Source: Actinomycetota bacterium | GTDB taxonomy: Bacteria > Actinomycetota > Coriobacteriia > Anaerosomatales > UBA912 | Assembly: GCA_018334075.1 (NCBI GenBank) | Contig: JAGXSC010000021.1 | Span: 24,712 to 88,711, forward strand | Direction: 5' to 3' | Length of the DNA: 64,000 bases | Shown: positions 16,660 to 26,027 of the stretch, in pieces | Layout: every line of letters starts with the position of its first letter | Position numbering within the stretch: the first letter of the stretch is position 1 | Program-made: the position numbers and the translations under genes | Notes under the pieces: model-generated | Seen by the model: only the letters and a program-made list of their open reading frames with translations | Database searches by the model: none | Told to the model about the DNA's origin: nothing

Positions 16660-17232
16660 GTGATCAAGACATCGCGCGGTCTTGCACTGATACGCGATTA
16701 CTATAACGATGAAACATGCTACATGTTTATGATCGTGCTTAATTCAACCTCGGCGCTGGAAGCCAACATCGCTCTCGAACTTCTGCTGAAGTCGGTTCCC
16801 GATCGCGCCTTGATATGTGCCGTGAACATGCGCGAGCTGTTCAAGTCGCTGCCCGCGCCCCCGTTTGTCATGGCTGTCGACGAGGATACCCTGACACGGG
16901 TAGCGGGTCTCGAGAAGAACATGGCGGCACTGGAAAAGAGCATAGAAGACGAATACTCCGTAGTAGTGACCACCGCCGGCAACCTGGTGCTCGACCTGAT
17001 CGTTCGGGATGGCGACGTCAAGCATTTCTGGACACCGACCCCGATTACCACCGATTTCATGAACCCCGATCTCATTGAGGCGGTTCTGTTCAGCGATTAT
17101 CTTCTCGAATCGATAGTCGACCTTTTCGTAGCGATGGGCGTACCTGTGCATCCTAACTTCTTCATGTCGCTTGAAGATTGGTGCCTTGAAAACGCGACCG
17201 AGGCGATGCGGGACTTGCAAGAGCTATTCTGA
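16660..17232 (+). CDS. conserved-looking protein of unknown function
   Basis: GTG 16660 is chosen because GGAGG lies 8 bases upstream; an in-frame ATG at 16588 has no ribosome site. The 190-residue product looks soluble, acidic and alpha/beta, with no signal peptide or membrane segment. It has hydrophobic core segments such as SVVVTTAGNLVLDLIV and EAVLFSDYLLESIVDLFVAMG. I do not recognise a family or catalytic motif. It diverges from the flavoprotein gene and converges on pncA. Confidence 0.7.
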   Translation: MIKTSRGLALIRDYYNDETCYMFMIVLNSTSALEANIALELLLKSVPDRALICAVNMRELFKSLPAPPFVMAVDEDTLTRVAGLEKNMAALEKSIEDEYSVVVTTAGNLVLDLIVRDGDVKHFWTPTPITTDFMNPDLIEAVLFSDYLLESIVDLFVAMGVPVHPNFFMSLEDWCLENATEAMRDLQELF

Positions 17233-17239
17233 TGCACGC

Positions 17240-17864
17240 TCATGCACCGACCACATCGGCAATGGCAATGACGTGGCAGCCCGCCTGCTTCATGCGCGTC
17301 CACGCATCACTTTCATCATTGGGAGCCAAACCAACGGCTCGGCACCCGTCTTTGACAACCACGACCTGAAAGCCAAGTCTCTTGGCATCGAGCGCTGTAA
17401 ACAACACACAGTAATCGGTAGCAACTCCGGCGAGCAGCAGTCTCGAGACACGATGCCGCTTCAGCAGAACCTCCAGCCCTGTCGAGTGGCGCCGGTCGTT
17501 GTCGAAAAACCCGCTATAGCTATCGATCCTGGGATCGGCTCCCTTGCGGACGACATGGTGAATGCCGGAGATGTCCAGTCCCGAGTGAAACGACGCGCCG
17601 GCGCTCTGCTGAACACAGTGATCCGGCCAGAGCGTCTGCTGGACGCCATCGATCTCCACTACATCCCCAGGCGCCTTTCCGCTATGAGAAGAAGCGAAGC
17701 TCAGATGCCCGGGGGGGGTGCCAGTCCTGTGTCGCTATAACCATGTTTCCGAACCGCTGAATAAGCGCGTTTGCCACCGGCACCACTTCATCGGCACGCG
17801 GAACAGCAAGAGCGCCAGAGCTCATAAAGTCGTTTTGGATGTCCACCAACACAAGTGCGTCCAT
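17240..17864 (-). pseudogene. pncA: nicotinamidase with a one-base frameshift at an 8-G homopolymer
   Basis: ATG 17864, with AGGAGG 8 bases upstream, begins MDALVLVDIQNDF, and the first frame continues through VIATQDWHPP before a stop at 17682. Beyond the run of eight G (17711-17718 on the plus strand) the next frame continues the family sequence: GHLSFASSHSGKAPGD, then WPDHCVQ, and LAGVATDYCVLFTALDA with the catalytic cysteine. Removing one base from the run restores a PncA of ~207 residues. The break lies in the metal-binding loop DxHxxxxH. PncA hydrolyses nicotinamide to nicotinate, which PncB upstream then uses. The shift may be a sequencing error, a true lesion, or phase variation. Confidence 0.85.
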
Positions 17865-17923
17865 CGGCGATACCTCCTGTTACAGATATTCCCAGCCGCC
17901 CGCAAAAAGCCGAGCAAGCAGTT

Positions 17924-19399
17924 TCATCTCTTTTGGTCCGGGTCGCTCCTGTGCAGCATAATAAGATCTTTTCTCCGCTCGTATAATGAGCTCTCCAGTC
18001 CCACTGGATATCCTTGCGGGTTCAAGAAGCGCTTGATAGCAGGGTCCAGCGCGTCGACCTCCGATATAGCCCGGCTCCTGATGCTCTCAAGCGGCTCTTG
18101 CGGCTCTGTTCTCCCGCCCCCACGCAGGACAGGGCGGAGGATGTCAGTGTACCCTTGCTTCGCGTCGAAACACTTGCGCCTCGTAACATCTAGAGGGTCG
18201 ATCATGCACGCCTCGGCAGAAGGCGGCGCGTGGAGGTCATACACCATGTCGCCGGCGATTCCATCTTCCGAAAAATAACGCCGTACACCAAGGATGCCAG
18301 GGATGGTGACCTTCGCCGTCTGCTCCGATATCTTGATGCGCGGCACCCACTCGCCACCCCTGCGCCTGACCGCCGAAAGCTTGTATACGCCGCTTATCGC
18401 GGGCTGATCGAATGCGGTCACGAGCTTGGTGCCCACGCCCCAAATATCGACAGCCGCGCCTTGATTTTTCAAGCTGGTGATCACATGTTCGTCCAGCTCA
18501 TTGCTGGCAACGATCTTCGCCGAGGGGAAACCGCCTTCATCCAGAATCTTCCTTGCCTCCACGGAAAGATACGCCAAATCTCCGGAGTCTATACGGATAC
18601 CCGCCATCTCTTGACCGCGTAGCCGCATGCGTTTGGCGACATCGACGGCCCTTCGAACTCCTCGCAAGGTGTCATAGGTGTCAACCAGGAATGTGCAGTT
18701 GCCTGGCATGGTCCGCGCGAACGCCTCGAAAGCCTCCTCCTCTTCGTCGAAGGCGACAACCCAACTGTGAGCATGAGTTCCTGCAGCAGGTATGCCGAAA
18801 AATCTCGATGCAAGTGTGTTGGAGGTAGCTACGCACCCTCCGACGTACGCTGCCCGGCTCGCCGAAAGCGCACCGTCAGGTCCCTGGGCTCGGCGAAGTC
18901 CGAACTCCACGACCGGGTCTTTTCCGGCGGCAAGACAGACCCTTGATGCCTTGGTCGCGACAAGCGACTGGAAGTTGAGTGTGTTTAGAGTCGCGCTTTC
19001 AACCAGCTGGCAATCGGCGATGGGGCCGGTCACTTTGAGAACCGGCTCTCCCGGAAATACAACGGTGCCTTCGGCAACAGCGTCCACGTCGCCTTTGAAT
19101 CTAAATTCCCGAAAGCGCTTCAGGCAGCCCGCATCGAATAGCGGTGCGCCATCTGAACCTGTCATTCCGGCGAGATGTTCGATGTCAGAGTCGCTGAACC
19201 TGAGTCTTTCCAGGTGATCGAGAACCTGCTCCAAGCCGCAAAAGAGCGTAAACCCGCCGCCAAACGGATTTTCCCTGAAAGAAACGTAAAACGAGGCCTC
19301 CATCTCACTTGCCGAGGTAAGCCAATACCCCTGAGCCATGCTCAGCTGGTACATGTCTGCGAGAAGTCCGGAGTGGCCGCCTGCCGCACTGTGCATCAC
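17924..19399 (-). CDS. pncB: nicotinate phosphoribosyltransferase
   Basis: The 491-residue protein starts with the family pattern LLADMYQLSMAQGYW and contains AYVGGCVATSNTLASRFFGIPAAGTHAHSWV (active-site His region) and the phosphoribosyl-binding RIDSGDLAYLS. It makes nicotinate mononucleotide from nicotinate and PRPP, the entry step of the Preiss-Handler NAD salvage route. It lies 59 bp upstream of pncA, so the pair forms a salvage operon. AGGAG precedes the start; GTG 19399 and ATG 19396 are both possible. Confidence 0.92.
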   Translation of the reverse strand: MMHSAAGGHSGLLADMYQLSMAQGYWLTSASEMEASFYVSFRENPFGGGFTLFCGLEQVLDHLERLRFSDSDIEHLAGMTGSDGAPLFDAGCLKRFREFRFKGDVDAVAEGTVVFPGEPVLKVTGPIADCQLVESATLNTLNFQSLVATKASRVCLAAGKDPVVEFGLRRAQGPDGALSASRAAYVGGCVATSNTLASRFFGIPAAGTHAHSWVVAFDEEEEAFEAFARTMPGNCTFLVDTYDTLRGVRRAVDVAKRMRLRGQEMAGIRIDSGDLAYLSVEARKILDEGGFPSAKIVASNELDEHVITSLKNQGAAVDIWGVGTKLVTAFDQPAISGVYKLSAVRRRGGEWVPRIKISEQTAKVTIPGILGVRRYFSEDGIAGDMVYDLHAPPSAEACMIDPLDVTRRKCFDAKQGYTDILRPVLRGGGRTEPQEPLESIRSRAISEVDALDPAIKRFLNPQGYPVGLESSLYERRKDLIMLHRSDPDQKR

Positions 19400-19537
19400 T
19401 TGGGTCTCCTCAGCTCTAAACGCCGCTAATCAGATTAATGAGAATCTTATTCGATATTGGCTGCGATTTGGGCCAATTAGGGGTATAGTTTCAACGGTTC
19501 TTCTTTCAAAATTTGTGCACCGACGGATCGGGGGAAC

Positions 19538-19738
19538 ATGAATCGATTGAACGCTTCCGAACAAAGCGCCATCTCCAATGCCGGGACAACAGACTCGGCT
19601 GCTGGTAACAGAGCACGCAACGGAGATAGGGCAGTGGATGTGGTAACCGCCCACTATGCCGCCGAGGAGCACAGATTCAGGCAGGAGAGATTCGCGCAAG
19701 CATTGAGGAGAGCGTCCTCGACCAAAGGAAGCTCGTGA
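19538..19738 (+). CDS. small hypothetical protein coupled to the DUF255 gene
   Basis: The 66-residue hydrophilic, helix-prone product (AAEEHRFRQERFAQALRRA) has no recognised family. A GGGGG stretch lies three bases before the ATG. Its TGA overlaps the GTG of the following gene (GTGA), an arrangement typical of real coupled genes. It could alternatively be leader sequence. It diverges from pncB across a 138-bp gap. Confidence 0.5.
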   Translation: MNRLNASEQSAISNAGTTDSAAGNRARNGDRAVDVVTAHYAAEEHRFRQERFAQALRRASSTKGSS

Positions 19739-21261
19739 CCGAGGAGTCAGAGCAACCGACTCAAAACCGACTTGCCGAGCAACGATCAGCTCATCTAGCT
19801 GCACACTCGACAGACCTGGTCAACTGGCGCCCGTGGGATAGCCGGGCCTTCAAGCGGGCTGCCAAACTGGGTCGGCCGATCTTTCTATCGATAGGCCATC
19901 AGGCCTGTCATATGTGCCGCGCTATGCAGGTTGATTCTTTCAACGACTCGAGCTTTGCCGGGTTTGTCAATCGCCAGTTCGTGTGCGTAAAGGTCGATCG
20001 GGATCTAAGGCCTGACATCGACTCCTTCTATCAGACGTACGCGGGGGCAAGTACGGGAATCGGCGGGTGGCCGCTAAACGTTTTCCTCCTGCCTGACGCG
20101 CTACCCTTTCTTAGCTGGGCTTACCTGCCAAGAATCGCATCGGAGTCAAGCGGGCCAAGCGCAATTGACGCGGCCGCTTCAGCTATGGAGTCCTGGATAC
20201 TTAGGCGAGAGGATGCCGAGGCAGCCGGAGCAGACGCATTGGCGTTGATGCAAAACATATACTCGGTGGACGCAAGTGAGCTTACGGTACGCGACGCCGA
20301 AGAAGCGGCTGACAGGATTCGCGGGATGCTCGATCTTTCCTTCGGCGGGCTTGGGGAAGGCCCGAAGTATCCTCAGCCTACGGTGGTAGACTTCCTACTC
20401 GCCTCGCACCAATCCACGAAAAAGTCTTGGCAGTTAGAGGCCGCTTCCCGTTGGGTTCAGTCGATACTCGACGGCGGACTATTTGATCGCGAGGCCGGGG
20501 GAATCTTCCGCTACACCGAAGACAGGGAGTGGCGCAAGCCATCTTCGGAGAAAGCCCTCGGCGATCAGGGGGCGTTCCTGTCTACGTTGGCCACGCTCCA
20601 CAAAATCGACAGCGACGACAGTTACCGGCTTGCGGCACAAGCGATCTTCGAGTTCCTGGGGCGTGATCTTTCGCACCCCGAGGGTGGATACTGCTCTGCG
20701 GCGGGCAACGTCATCACCTCATACAACGCAATCGCCTCCCGAGGACTGGTAGAGGCAGGCGTCGCATTCGGCGACGACGCTATGGTGAAATCGGGCCTGG
20801 ACACGCTTGAGTGGATACTCTCGACTTGCCTCAAAGGCAACGAGCTCGTGCGCCAGCCTGACGATCGTAGTGTTGCGTCATTGCGCTTCCTCGAGGATTA
20901 TGCCGCCACAACAGCCGCCTGCTTGAGCGCGTTTGAGCACACCCGGCAAGAACCGCTGTACGCTGCGGCGAGGCGGCTTCAGGCTAAAACTGTCAGGCTT
21001 TTCGCCGGCGACTCAGGCTTTGTGGCTGTCTCCGGGAATCATCTCTTGCCCATGGCGCCGATGGAAACAGCAGACACGTCTTACCCCGCAGCGCCTTCGC
21101 TGCTGGCGGAAAACGCTATCCGGCTCAGCAAGCTCTCTGCCGACACTCCTGAAGAGCCGCTGGTTTCACAAGCGCTCGCGCAGTTCGCGAGGACGATCCT
21201 CTATGCGCCGCATCTTGCGGGACACGCGCTTCGAGTGCTCAGGATGCGCAGCGACTCCTAG
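19735..21261 (+). CDS. DUF255 / YyaL-SPATA20 family thioredoxin-like protein
   Basis: The N-terminal ~160 residues match the DUF255 thioredoxin-like domain: NRLAEQRSAHLAAHS, LVNWRPWDSRAFKRA, and a CHMC motif in FLSIGHQACHMCRAMQVDSF, then GGWPLNVFLLPD. The rest is an alpha/alpha barrel-like region with FGGLGEGPKYPQP and GGIFRYTEDREWRKPSSEKAL. At 508 residues it is shorter than the usual ~650-700. GTG 19735 overlaps the stop of the small upstream gene. The physiological function of the family is unclear. Confidence 0.85.
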   Translation: MTEESEQPTQNRLAEQRSAHLAAHSTDLVNWRPWDSRAFKRAAKLGRPIFLSIGHQACHMCRAMQVDSFNDSSFAGFVNRQFVCVKVDRDLRPDIDSFYQTYAGASTGIGGWPLNVFLLPDALPFLSWAYLPRIASESSGPSAIDAAASAMESWILRREDAEAAGADALALMQNIYSVDASELTVRDAEEAADRIRGMLDLSFGGLGEGPKYPQPTVVDFLLASHQSTKKSWQLEAASRWVQSILDGGLFDREAGGIFRYTEDREWRKPSSEKALGDQGAFLSTLATLHKIDSDDSYRLAAQAIFEFLGRDLSHPEGGYCSAAGNVITSYNAIASRGLVEAGVAFGDDAMVKSGLDTLEWILSTCLKGNELVRQPDDRSVASLRFLEDYAATTAACLSAFEHTRQEPLYAAARRLQAKTVRLFAGDSGFVAVSGNHLLPMAPMETADTSYPAAPSLLAENAIRLSKLSADTPEEPLVSQALAQFARTILYAPHLAGHALRVLRMRSDS

Positions 21262-21316
21262 GGGCAGTGAGCCAGAGCGTACCGCCGGCGCAACGCGGCA
21301 AATCCCTGCTCGCGAT

Positions 21317-22174
21317 TCAGTCAGCGGGCAGAACCGCAACACCCCATGCGGTTCCGGTATGAGCAGCTATAACGGAGCCTACTTCGTAAACGGCGACCTC
21401 ACTGCCCTCGAATCGCTTCGCGATATCGTCCCGCAGGCGCTCGGCACGCTCAGCGGACAGGGCGTGAAGGACATAGAATTTCCCCGTACGGGCACTGCCC
21501 ATCTGGTTTGCCACCCACTCGATAGTATGCTCGAGAGCGGCTTTTTCACCCCGGGTGCGGGCCACAGGCTGAAAAGCGCCTTCCGGATCGACCGTGATTG
21601 TCACCTTGAGGTTGAGCATGGAACCGAGAAAGGCCGAAACTTTGCCGATACGACCGCCTTTTACCAGATTATCAAGTGAATCAAATCCGACGATCATCTT
21701 GACCCGATCCCGAATACCCTCAAGCCTTTCGATCGTCGCCTGAGGGCTCAACCCCTCCTTGGCGGCGGCCACAGCATCGTGCACCATGAATGCCAGCCCC
21801 CCAGAAAGGTTGCGGGAGTCGAAAACGTGTGCACGCCCGTTAAAGCTCTCGGCGGCCTGGCGTGCCGAGTCCAGCGTCCCGGACAGCTTGCTCGAGATGT
21901 GAATCGACACGACCTCGTCTACCGTCTGCAACAGCCGCTCGTAAGCCTCTTTGAAAGCGCCTACCGATGGCTGTGATGTCGTCGGCAGAGCAGGCGAAGC
22001 CGCCATGCGAGCGAAGAACTCCTCCTGGGATAGCGTTCCGTCGAGCATGGACTCATCGCCAAAATTCACGTAGAGGGGAACCACCGTGATATTCCGCTCC
22101 TCATAGACGTGTCGCGGGATATCGGCGGTACTGTCAGTCACCACTGCAAACGACTTTGCGCTTTCGCTTCCCAT
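21317..22174 (-). CDS. DegV family fatty-acid-binding protein
   Basis: The 285-residue protein has the DegV hallmarks VVTDSTADIP near the start, TSQPSVGAF, SSKLSGTLDSARQAA and VFDSRNLSGG. DegV/FakB proteins bind a fatty acid and present it to the FakA kinase. No fakA gene is in the window. It lies 110 bp downstream of gatB on the same strand and converges on the DUF255 gene. AAGGAG precedes the ATG. Confidence 0.88.
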   Translation of the reverse strand: MGSESAKSFAVVTDSTADIPRHVYEERNITVVPLYVNFGDESMLDGTLSQEEFFARMAASPALPTTSQPSVGAFKEAYERLLQTVDEVVSIHISSKLSGTLDSARQAAESFNGRAHVFDSRNLSGGLAFMVHDAVAAAKEGLSPQATIERLEGIRDRVKMIVGFDSLDNLVKGGRIGKVSAFLGSMLNLKVTITVDPEGAFQPVARTRGEKAALEHTIEWVANQMGSARTGKFYVLHALSAERAERLRDDIAKRFEGSEVAVYEVGSVIAAHTGTAWGVAVLPAD

Positions 22175-22284
22175 GATGCTCGCTCCTTATTACGGTTTTT
22201 CAAGCTATTGAGCACACAATATACCCGACAAGCTCCCGAATGGGTACTCGCAGTCTTACAGATGCGTTCTTACCGGTCGGAGCG

Positions 22285-23847
22285 CTACTGGCCCAGCTTC
22301 TCGCGAAGCAGCTCATTGACGATGTTCGGGTTGGCCTGTCCCTTTGTCTCGCGCATCACCTGGCCCACAAAGAAGCCGAGTAGCCCGGCCTTACCTCCAC
22401 GGAAGCTAGCGACCTGCCCGGGGTGCGCCTGAAGCACCCTGTCGACCGCTTCCTCAATCGCCGAGGAGTCGCTCACCTGTCGCATACCGCGAGCCTCGAC
22501 GATCGATCCTGGCGCGTGCCCCGTCTCGGCCATCTCGGCGAACACCTCCTTGGCCTGTCTGCTCGATATGGACCCGCTATCCACAAGCGAAACCAGCTCC
22601 GCCAGCGACGACGGAGTGATAGAGAGGTCATGCACGCTTTTTCCTTCGAGATTCAACAGCGCCGAGACGTCATTGAGCACCAGATTGGCGACGGCCTTTG
22701 CTTTTGCGGGACTCACGATCTCGACTGTAGCCTCGAACAACGATGAGAGATCCCCTTCACTGACAAGGATGTTGGCGTCATATGCCGAGAGCCCGAAGTC
22801 GCGCATGTATCTTTCGCGCTTCGCTACGGGAAGCTCCGGCAGCTTCTCTCGAAGCGCCTCTACCCACTGCGCTGAAAACTCGAACGGAACCATATCCGGC
22901 TCCGGAAAGTACCGGTAATCGTGCGCTTCTTCCTTGCTGCGCAGGCTTGTAGTGCGTTTTGCGGAAGCATCCCAGTGGCGCGTCTCCTGGACGACCACAC
23001 CGCCCGACTCGAGTGTGTCGATCTGCCTGACGATTTCGTGCGCGACTCCATCATGGAGGGATTTAAACGAGTTCAAGTTCTTGATCTCGGCCTTGACCCC
23101 GAAGGTCGTCTCGCCGCGCTTGCGAACGCTTACGTTCGCATCGACTCGCATGGAGCCCTCCTCCATGTTGCAATCGGATATCCCAAGGGTCAGCCAGGTC
23201 AGTCGCAGCTGCTGAGCGAAGCGTCGGGCTTCCTCGGGAGTCCGGATATCGGGCTCTGTGACAAGCTCAATGAGGGGCGTCCCAGCGCGATTGAAGTCCA
23301 CGAGGGAGTGCGTGGCGCCAGCAAGCCGGCCTTCCGCTCCGCCGACGTGAATCATCTTGCCGGTGTCCTCCTCGAGGTGTATGCGCGTGATGCCGATTTG
23401 CGTGGTATAGGCGCTTGCGTCTTGCCCGATCAAAGTCACACCGGAAGAGTGCTCACGGTCTACTCGCTGCTCGACTCCTCGGCCATCGATCTGGATATCT
23501 ATGGTGCCCTGAACGCAAAAAGGGTGATCGTACTGGGATATCTGATAGTCCTTCGGCATGTCGGGATAGAAATACTGCTTCCTGTGAAACCTGCTTTCGA
23601 GCGCTATCTCGCACGAGGTTGCAAGTCCCGCGAGAACGGTAAGCTCAATGGCGCGCTCATTTGGTACCGGCAACGCCCCAGGCAACCCAAGGCAAACCGG
23701 ACAGACCCGCGTGTTGGGCTCGCCGGCGAACTCTACCGGACATGCGCAGAACATCTTCGTGTCACATGCGGTCAGCTCAGTGTGTATCTCGAGGCCTATG
23801 ACGGCTTCCCACTGAGTAAGTAGCTCATATAGCCGTTCCTTTGCCAC
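22285..23847 (-). CDS. gatB: Asp/Glu-tRNA amidotransferase subunit B
   Basis: The 520-residue protein contains the GatB signatures WEAVIGLEIHTELTACDTKMFC, VCPVCLGLPGALPVPN, YPDMPKDYQISQYDHPFC and GSMRVDANVS, plus the C-terminal YqeY-like tail. GTG 23847 has AAAGGA upstream. With GatA and GatC it converts Glu-tRNA(Gln) and/or Asp-tRNA(Asn) to the amidated forms. It is separated from gatC-gatA by the phasin-like gene and aarF, and by a 100-bp gap, so it may have its own promoter. Confidence 0.95.
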   Translation of the reverse strand: MAKERLYELLTQWEAVIGLEIHTELTACDTKMFCACPVEFAGEPNTRVCPVCLGLPGALPVPNERAIELTVLAGLATSCEIALESRFHRKQYFYPDMPKDYQISQYDHPFCVQGTIDIQIDGRGVEQRVDREHSSGVTLIGQDASAYTTQIGITRIHLEEDTGKMIHVGGAEGRLAGATHSLVDFNRAGTPLIELVTEPDIRTPEEARRFAQQLRLTWLTLGISDCNMEEGSMRVDANVSVRKRGETTFGVKAEIKNLNSFKSLHDGVAHEIVRQIDTLESGGVVVQETRHWDASAKRTTSLRSKEEAHDYRYFPEPDMVPFEFSAQWVEALREKLPELPVAKRERYMRDFGLSAYDANILVSEGDLSSLFEATVEIVSPAKAKAVANLVLNDVSALLNLEGKSVHDLSITPSSLAELVSLVDSGSISSRQAKEVFAEMAETGHAPGSIVEARGMRQVSDSSAIEEAVDRVLQAHPGQVASFRGGKAGLLGFFVGQVMRETKGQANPNIVNELLREKLGQ

Positions 23848-23947
23848 ACAAATGTCCTTTCAATCCAATATCGCAGGTAATGCTTCGTGTATATGCCCGG
23901 GAACGCATGGACATCTCGCCATGCGATTCTACTCGAACTTAAAGGCC

Positions 23948-25633
23948 TTAGCGCTTCCTTCCCCGAAGTCTGGCAAGAATTATCGAGCCGAAAAACCAGA
24001 AGCTGATCCCGAAGGCGGCAAAAAGTCCGATCTGCCCAACATACTGCACCCACGCAGGTGCACCCGCGGCGCTAAGAAGTGAAGCGAAACCGATTATCAG
24101 GGCCGCCACGATAATTGCAAACGCCAGTCTGTTCACCAGCTCTTGAAGCCTGCTCAACAGATCATCGTAGCCAGTGACTCTTACCGAAACCTTTACCTCG
24201 CCTTTGGACAATCTCCTGAGCACCCGGTCTGCTGAATCCGGAAGTTGCTCCAGCACACGCATCGCGTGACCGAATGCCCTAAGCCCTCGGCCAGCAAGAA
24301 CCTCGGGGCTCGAGCGTTCCTGAACGACTTGCGTAATGTAGGGCTTAGCCGTAGTCGCAAAATCGAACTCGGGATCGAGCATACGACCCACTCCCTCAAG
24401 CACAACAAAGGTGCCGAGAATAAGTGCAAAATCACTCGGGACCCCCAGCGAGTAGTTTCGAATCAACCCCAGCATCTCGGCAGAAAGCTCAGCGAAGTTG
24501 ATGCGCCCCAATTCGCGGCCATGATACTTGTTGATCAGGCGACCAACCTCTCGCCTAAGTGCGACATCATCGACCGCCGGGTTGTTGCCCACGGCGACAA
24601 GAGTATCTGTCGCCAGGCCATAGTCCCTGTTTATTGCGGCCCACACCAGATCGATAAAGCGGTGCCGAGACTCCTCGGATATCCAGCCCATTCGCCCGAA
24701 GTCGGTGAAACCGACCCGCCCATCAGGGAGAGCAAAGTAGTTTCCTGGATGCGCGTCGGCATGGAAGTAGCCGAGCTCAAGCATTTGCCGAAGGTAGCAG
24801 TTGATGCCCCGTTGGGCTAAGATAGCGCGATTGGCTCCGGAGCTATCAAGCTCCTCGAGCCGGTTCATCCGAACTCCATCCAGCCAGTCCAGGGTAAGCA
24901 CCTTCGACGTTGTAGTTGCCCAGTGAACGCGTGGGAACGCCACACTTTCATCATCCCGAAACGCTCGCCATAACATCTCGGCGTTGGACGCCTCCTTGAT
25001 GTAATCAAGCTCCTCGCGTACGGCCAGAGCGAACTCATCGGCTATCGATACCGCATCGATATCCCCGAAAACATCGGTATGCGCATCCAGCCACCTGACC
25101 TGTGAGGTCACGATCCCGATATCTCGCTCGACAATGCCTTGAACACCAGGTCTTTGAACCTTCACCGCCACGCTGGATCCGTCAAAGAGTGTTGCCTTAT
25201 GGACCTGCCCTATAGAGGCAGACGCGGCAGGGACCTCATCGAAGTGGGCAAACAGCTCCTCGAGCGAAGCGCCGAGCTCGGCTTCGATGACCGAGCGAAC
25301 GACCTCGAATGACTCGGGCGCCACATCGTCCTGCAGTTTTGAGAGCGCGGTGGCCAGCTCCGGCGAGATTACGTCCGTGCGGGTCGAGATAGCCTGTCCG
25401 ACCTTCACAAACATCGGGCCGAGGCGCTCCAGCGTCCGCCGGATCCTCTCTTCAACCGTCACCTCAGAGTCGGGCTGGGTTTTCGGGGCGTGCTTGGGTA
25501 TCGGGCCGAACCTTCGCAGGCCAGCAGCGGCTATCACAATGTGCAAGCCCTCCTCGGCGAGCACCTTAATTATCTCCCGATGCCGCTCGAATTGCCGCAT
25601 CTTGTCTGCGGAGCTCTGGCCCCTGACTCTCAC
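23948..25633 (-). CDS. ABC1/AarF/UbiB-family atypical kinase
   Basis: The 561-residue protein has the UbiB/ADCK landmarks: the KxGQ motif LGPMFVKVGQAISTR, the Ala-rich loop AASASIGQVHKA, VAVKVQRPGV, the catalytic FHADAHPGNYF and the metal-binding GFTDFGRMG. Two hydrophobic segments at the C-terminus (~500-550) anchor it in the membrane. Relatives support quinone or other isoprenoid-lipid metabolism. Its GTG overlaps the stop of the phasin-like gene (GTGA), a strong coupling sign that recurs for such pairs. Confidence 0.9.
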   Translation of the reverse strand: MRVRGQSSADKMRQFERHREIIKVLAEEGLHIVIAAAGLRRFGPIPKHAPKTQPDSEVTVEERIRRTLERLGPMFVKVGQAISTRTDVISPELATALSKLQDDVAPESFEVVRSVIEAELGASLEELFAHFDEVPAASASIGQVHKATLFDGSSVAVKVQRPGVQGIVERDIGIVTSQVRWLDAHTDVFGDIDAVSIADEFALAVREELDYIKEASNAEMLWRAFRDDESVAFPRVHWATTTSKVLTLDWLDGVRMNRLEELDSSGANRAILAQRGINCYLRQMLELGYFHADAHPGNYFALPDGRVGFTDFGRMGWISEESRHRFIDLVWAAINRDYGLATDTLVAVGNNPAVDDVALRREVGRLINKYHGRELGRINFAELSAEMLGLIRNYSLGVPSDFALILGTFVVLEGVGRMLDPEFDFATTAKPYITQVVQERSSPEVLAGRGLRAFGHAMRVLEQLPDSADRVLRRLSKGEVKVSVRVTGYDDLLSRLQELVNRLAFAIIVAALIIGFASLLSAAGAPAWVQYVGQIGLFAAFGISFWFFGSIILARLRGRKR

Positions 25634-25998
25634 GGCTCTATCGGGCCATCGGAATCAGATCTGCGAGCGGCGAGAAGCGCCTTGATCTCGGTGAGCTCGA
25701 CCTGAAGGCGCTCCACATCCTTCTGGGACGCAAGACCCATGGCCTCGATAACCTTCGTGGTCTCTTTCGCGATAGCCTTGCCGAGCGAGGACGTGGTTTC
25801 ATCAGCCTTGTCGGAGAGTCGGCCAACGAATCCTTCGGAGTCGCTCTTGGTTATCTGGCCGCGCTTTATAAGCTCGTCGGCGAGCTCTTCTGCCTTTTCC
25901 CGCGCAAATACGGTTGCGCCGAGACCCATCAGAAAAGCCTTCTCAATCAATCCGGTTTCCACGCCCTGTTTCGCGTCCTTGTCGTTGTGTTCAGTCAT
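25630..25998 (-). CDS. phasin/PhaF-like small helical protein
   Basis: From ATG 25998 (GGGAGG upstream) the protein has 122 residues and is almost entirely helical: LIEKAFLMGLGATVFAREKAEELADELIKRGQ, then ETTSSLGKAIAKETTKVIEAMGLASQKDVERLQVELTEIKALLA, a likely coiled coil. This resembles phasin or polyhydroxyalkanoate-regulator proteins often found next to ABC1 kinases. A longer frame reaches 26322 but would lie inside gatA. It is translationally coupled to aarF. No PHA synthase is present in the window, so granule binding is not implied. Confidence 0.75.
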   Translation of the reverse strand: MTEHNDKDAKQGVETGLIEKAFLMGLGATVFAREKAEELADELIKRGQITKSDSEGFVGRLSDKADETTSSLGKAIAKETTKVIEAMGLASQKDVERLQVELTEIKALLAARRSDSDGPIEP

Positions 25999-26027
25999 GA
26001 GCTTCCTCCCATCGGGCAATATCACAT

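Noticed and set aside
17171..17740. 189-residue plus-strand frame over pncA
   Set aside because: Covers the frameshifted nicotinamidase, whose motifs are on the minus strand.
19430..19480. Fur-like box between pncB and the small gene
   Set aside because: Only a short GAAT-N3-ATTC symmetry; matches to the Fur consensus are poor on one half.
22921..23823. 300-residue plus-strand frame
   Set aside because: Shadow of gatB on the opposite strand, with no recognisable protein features.
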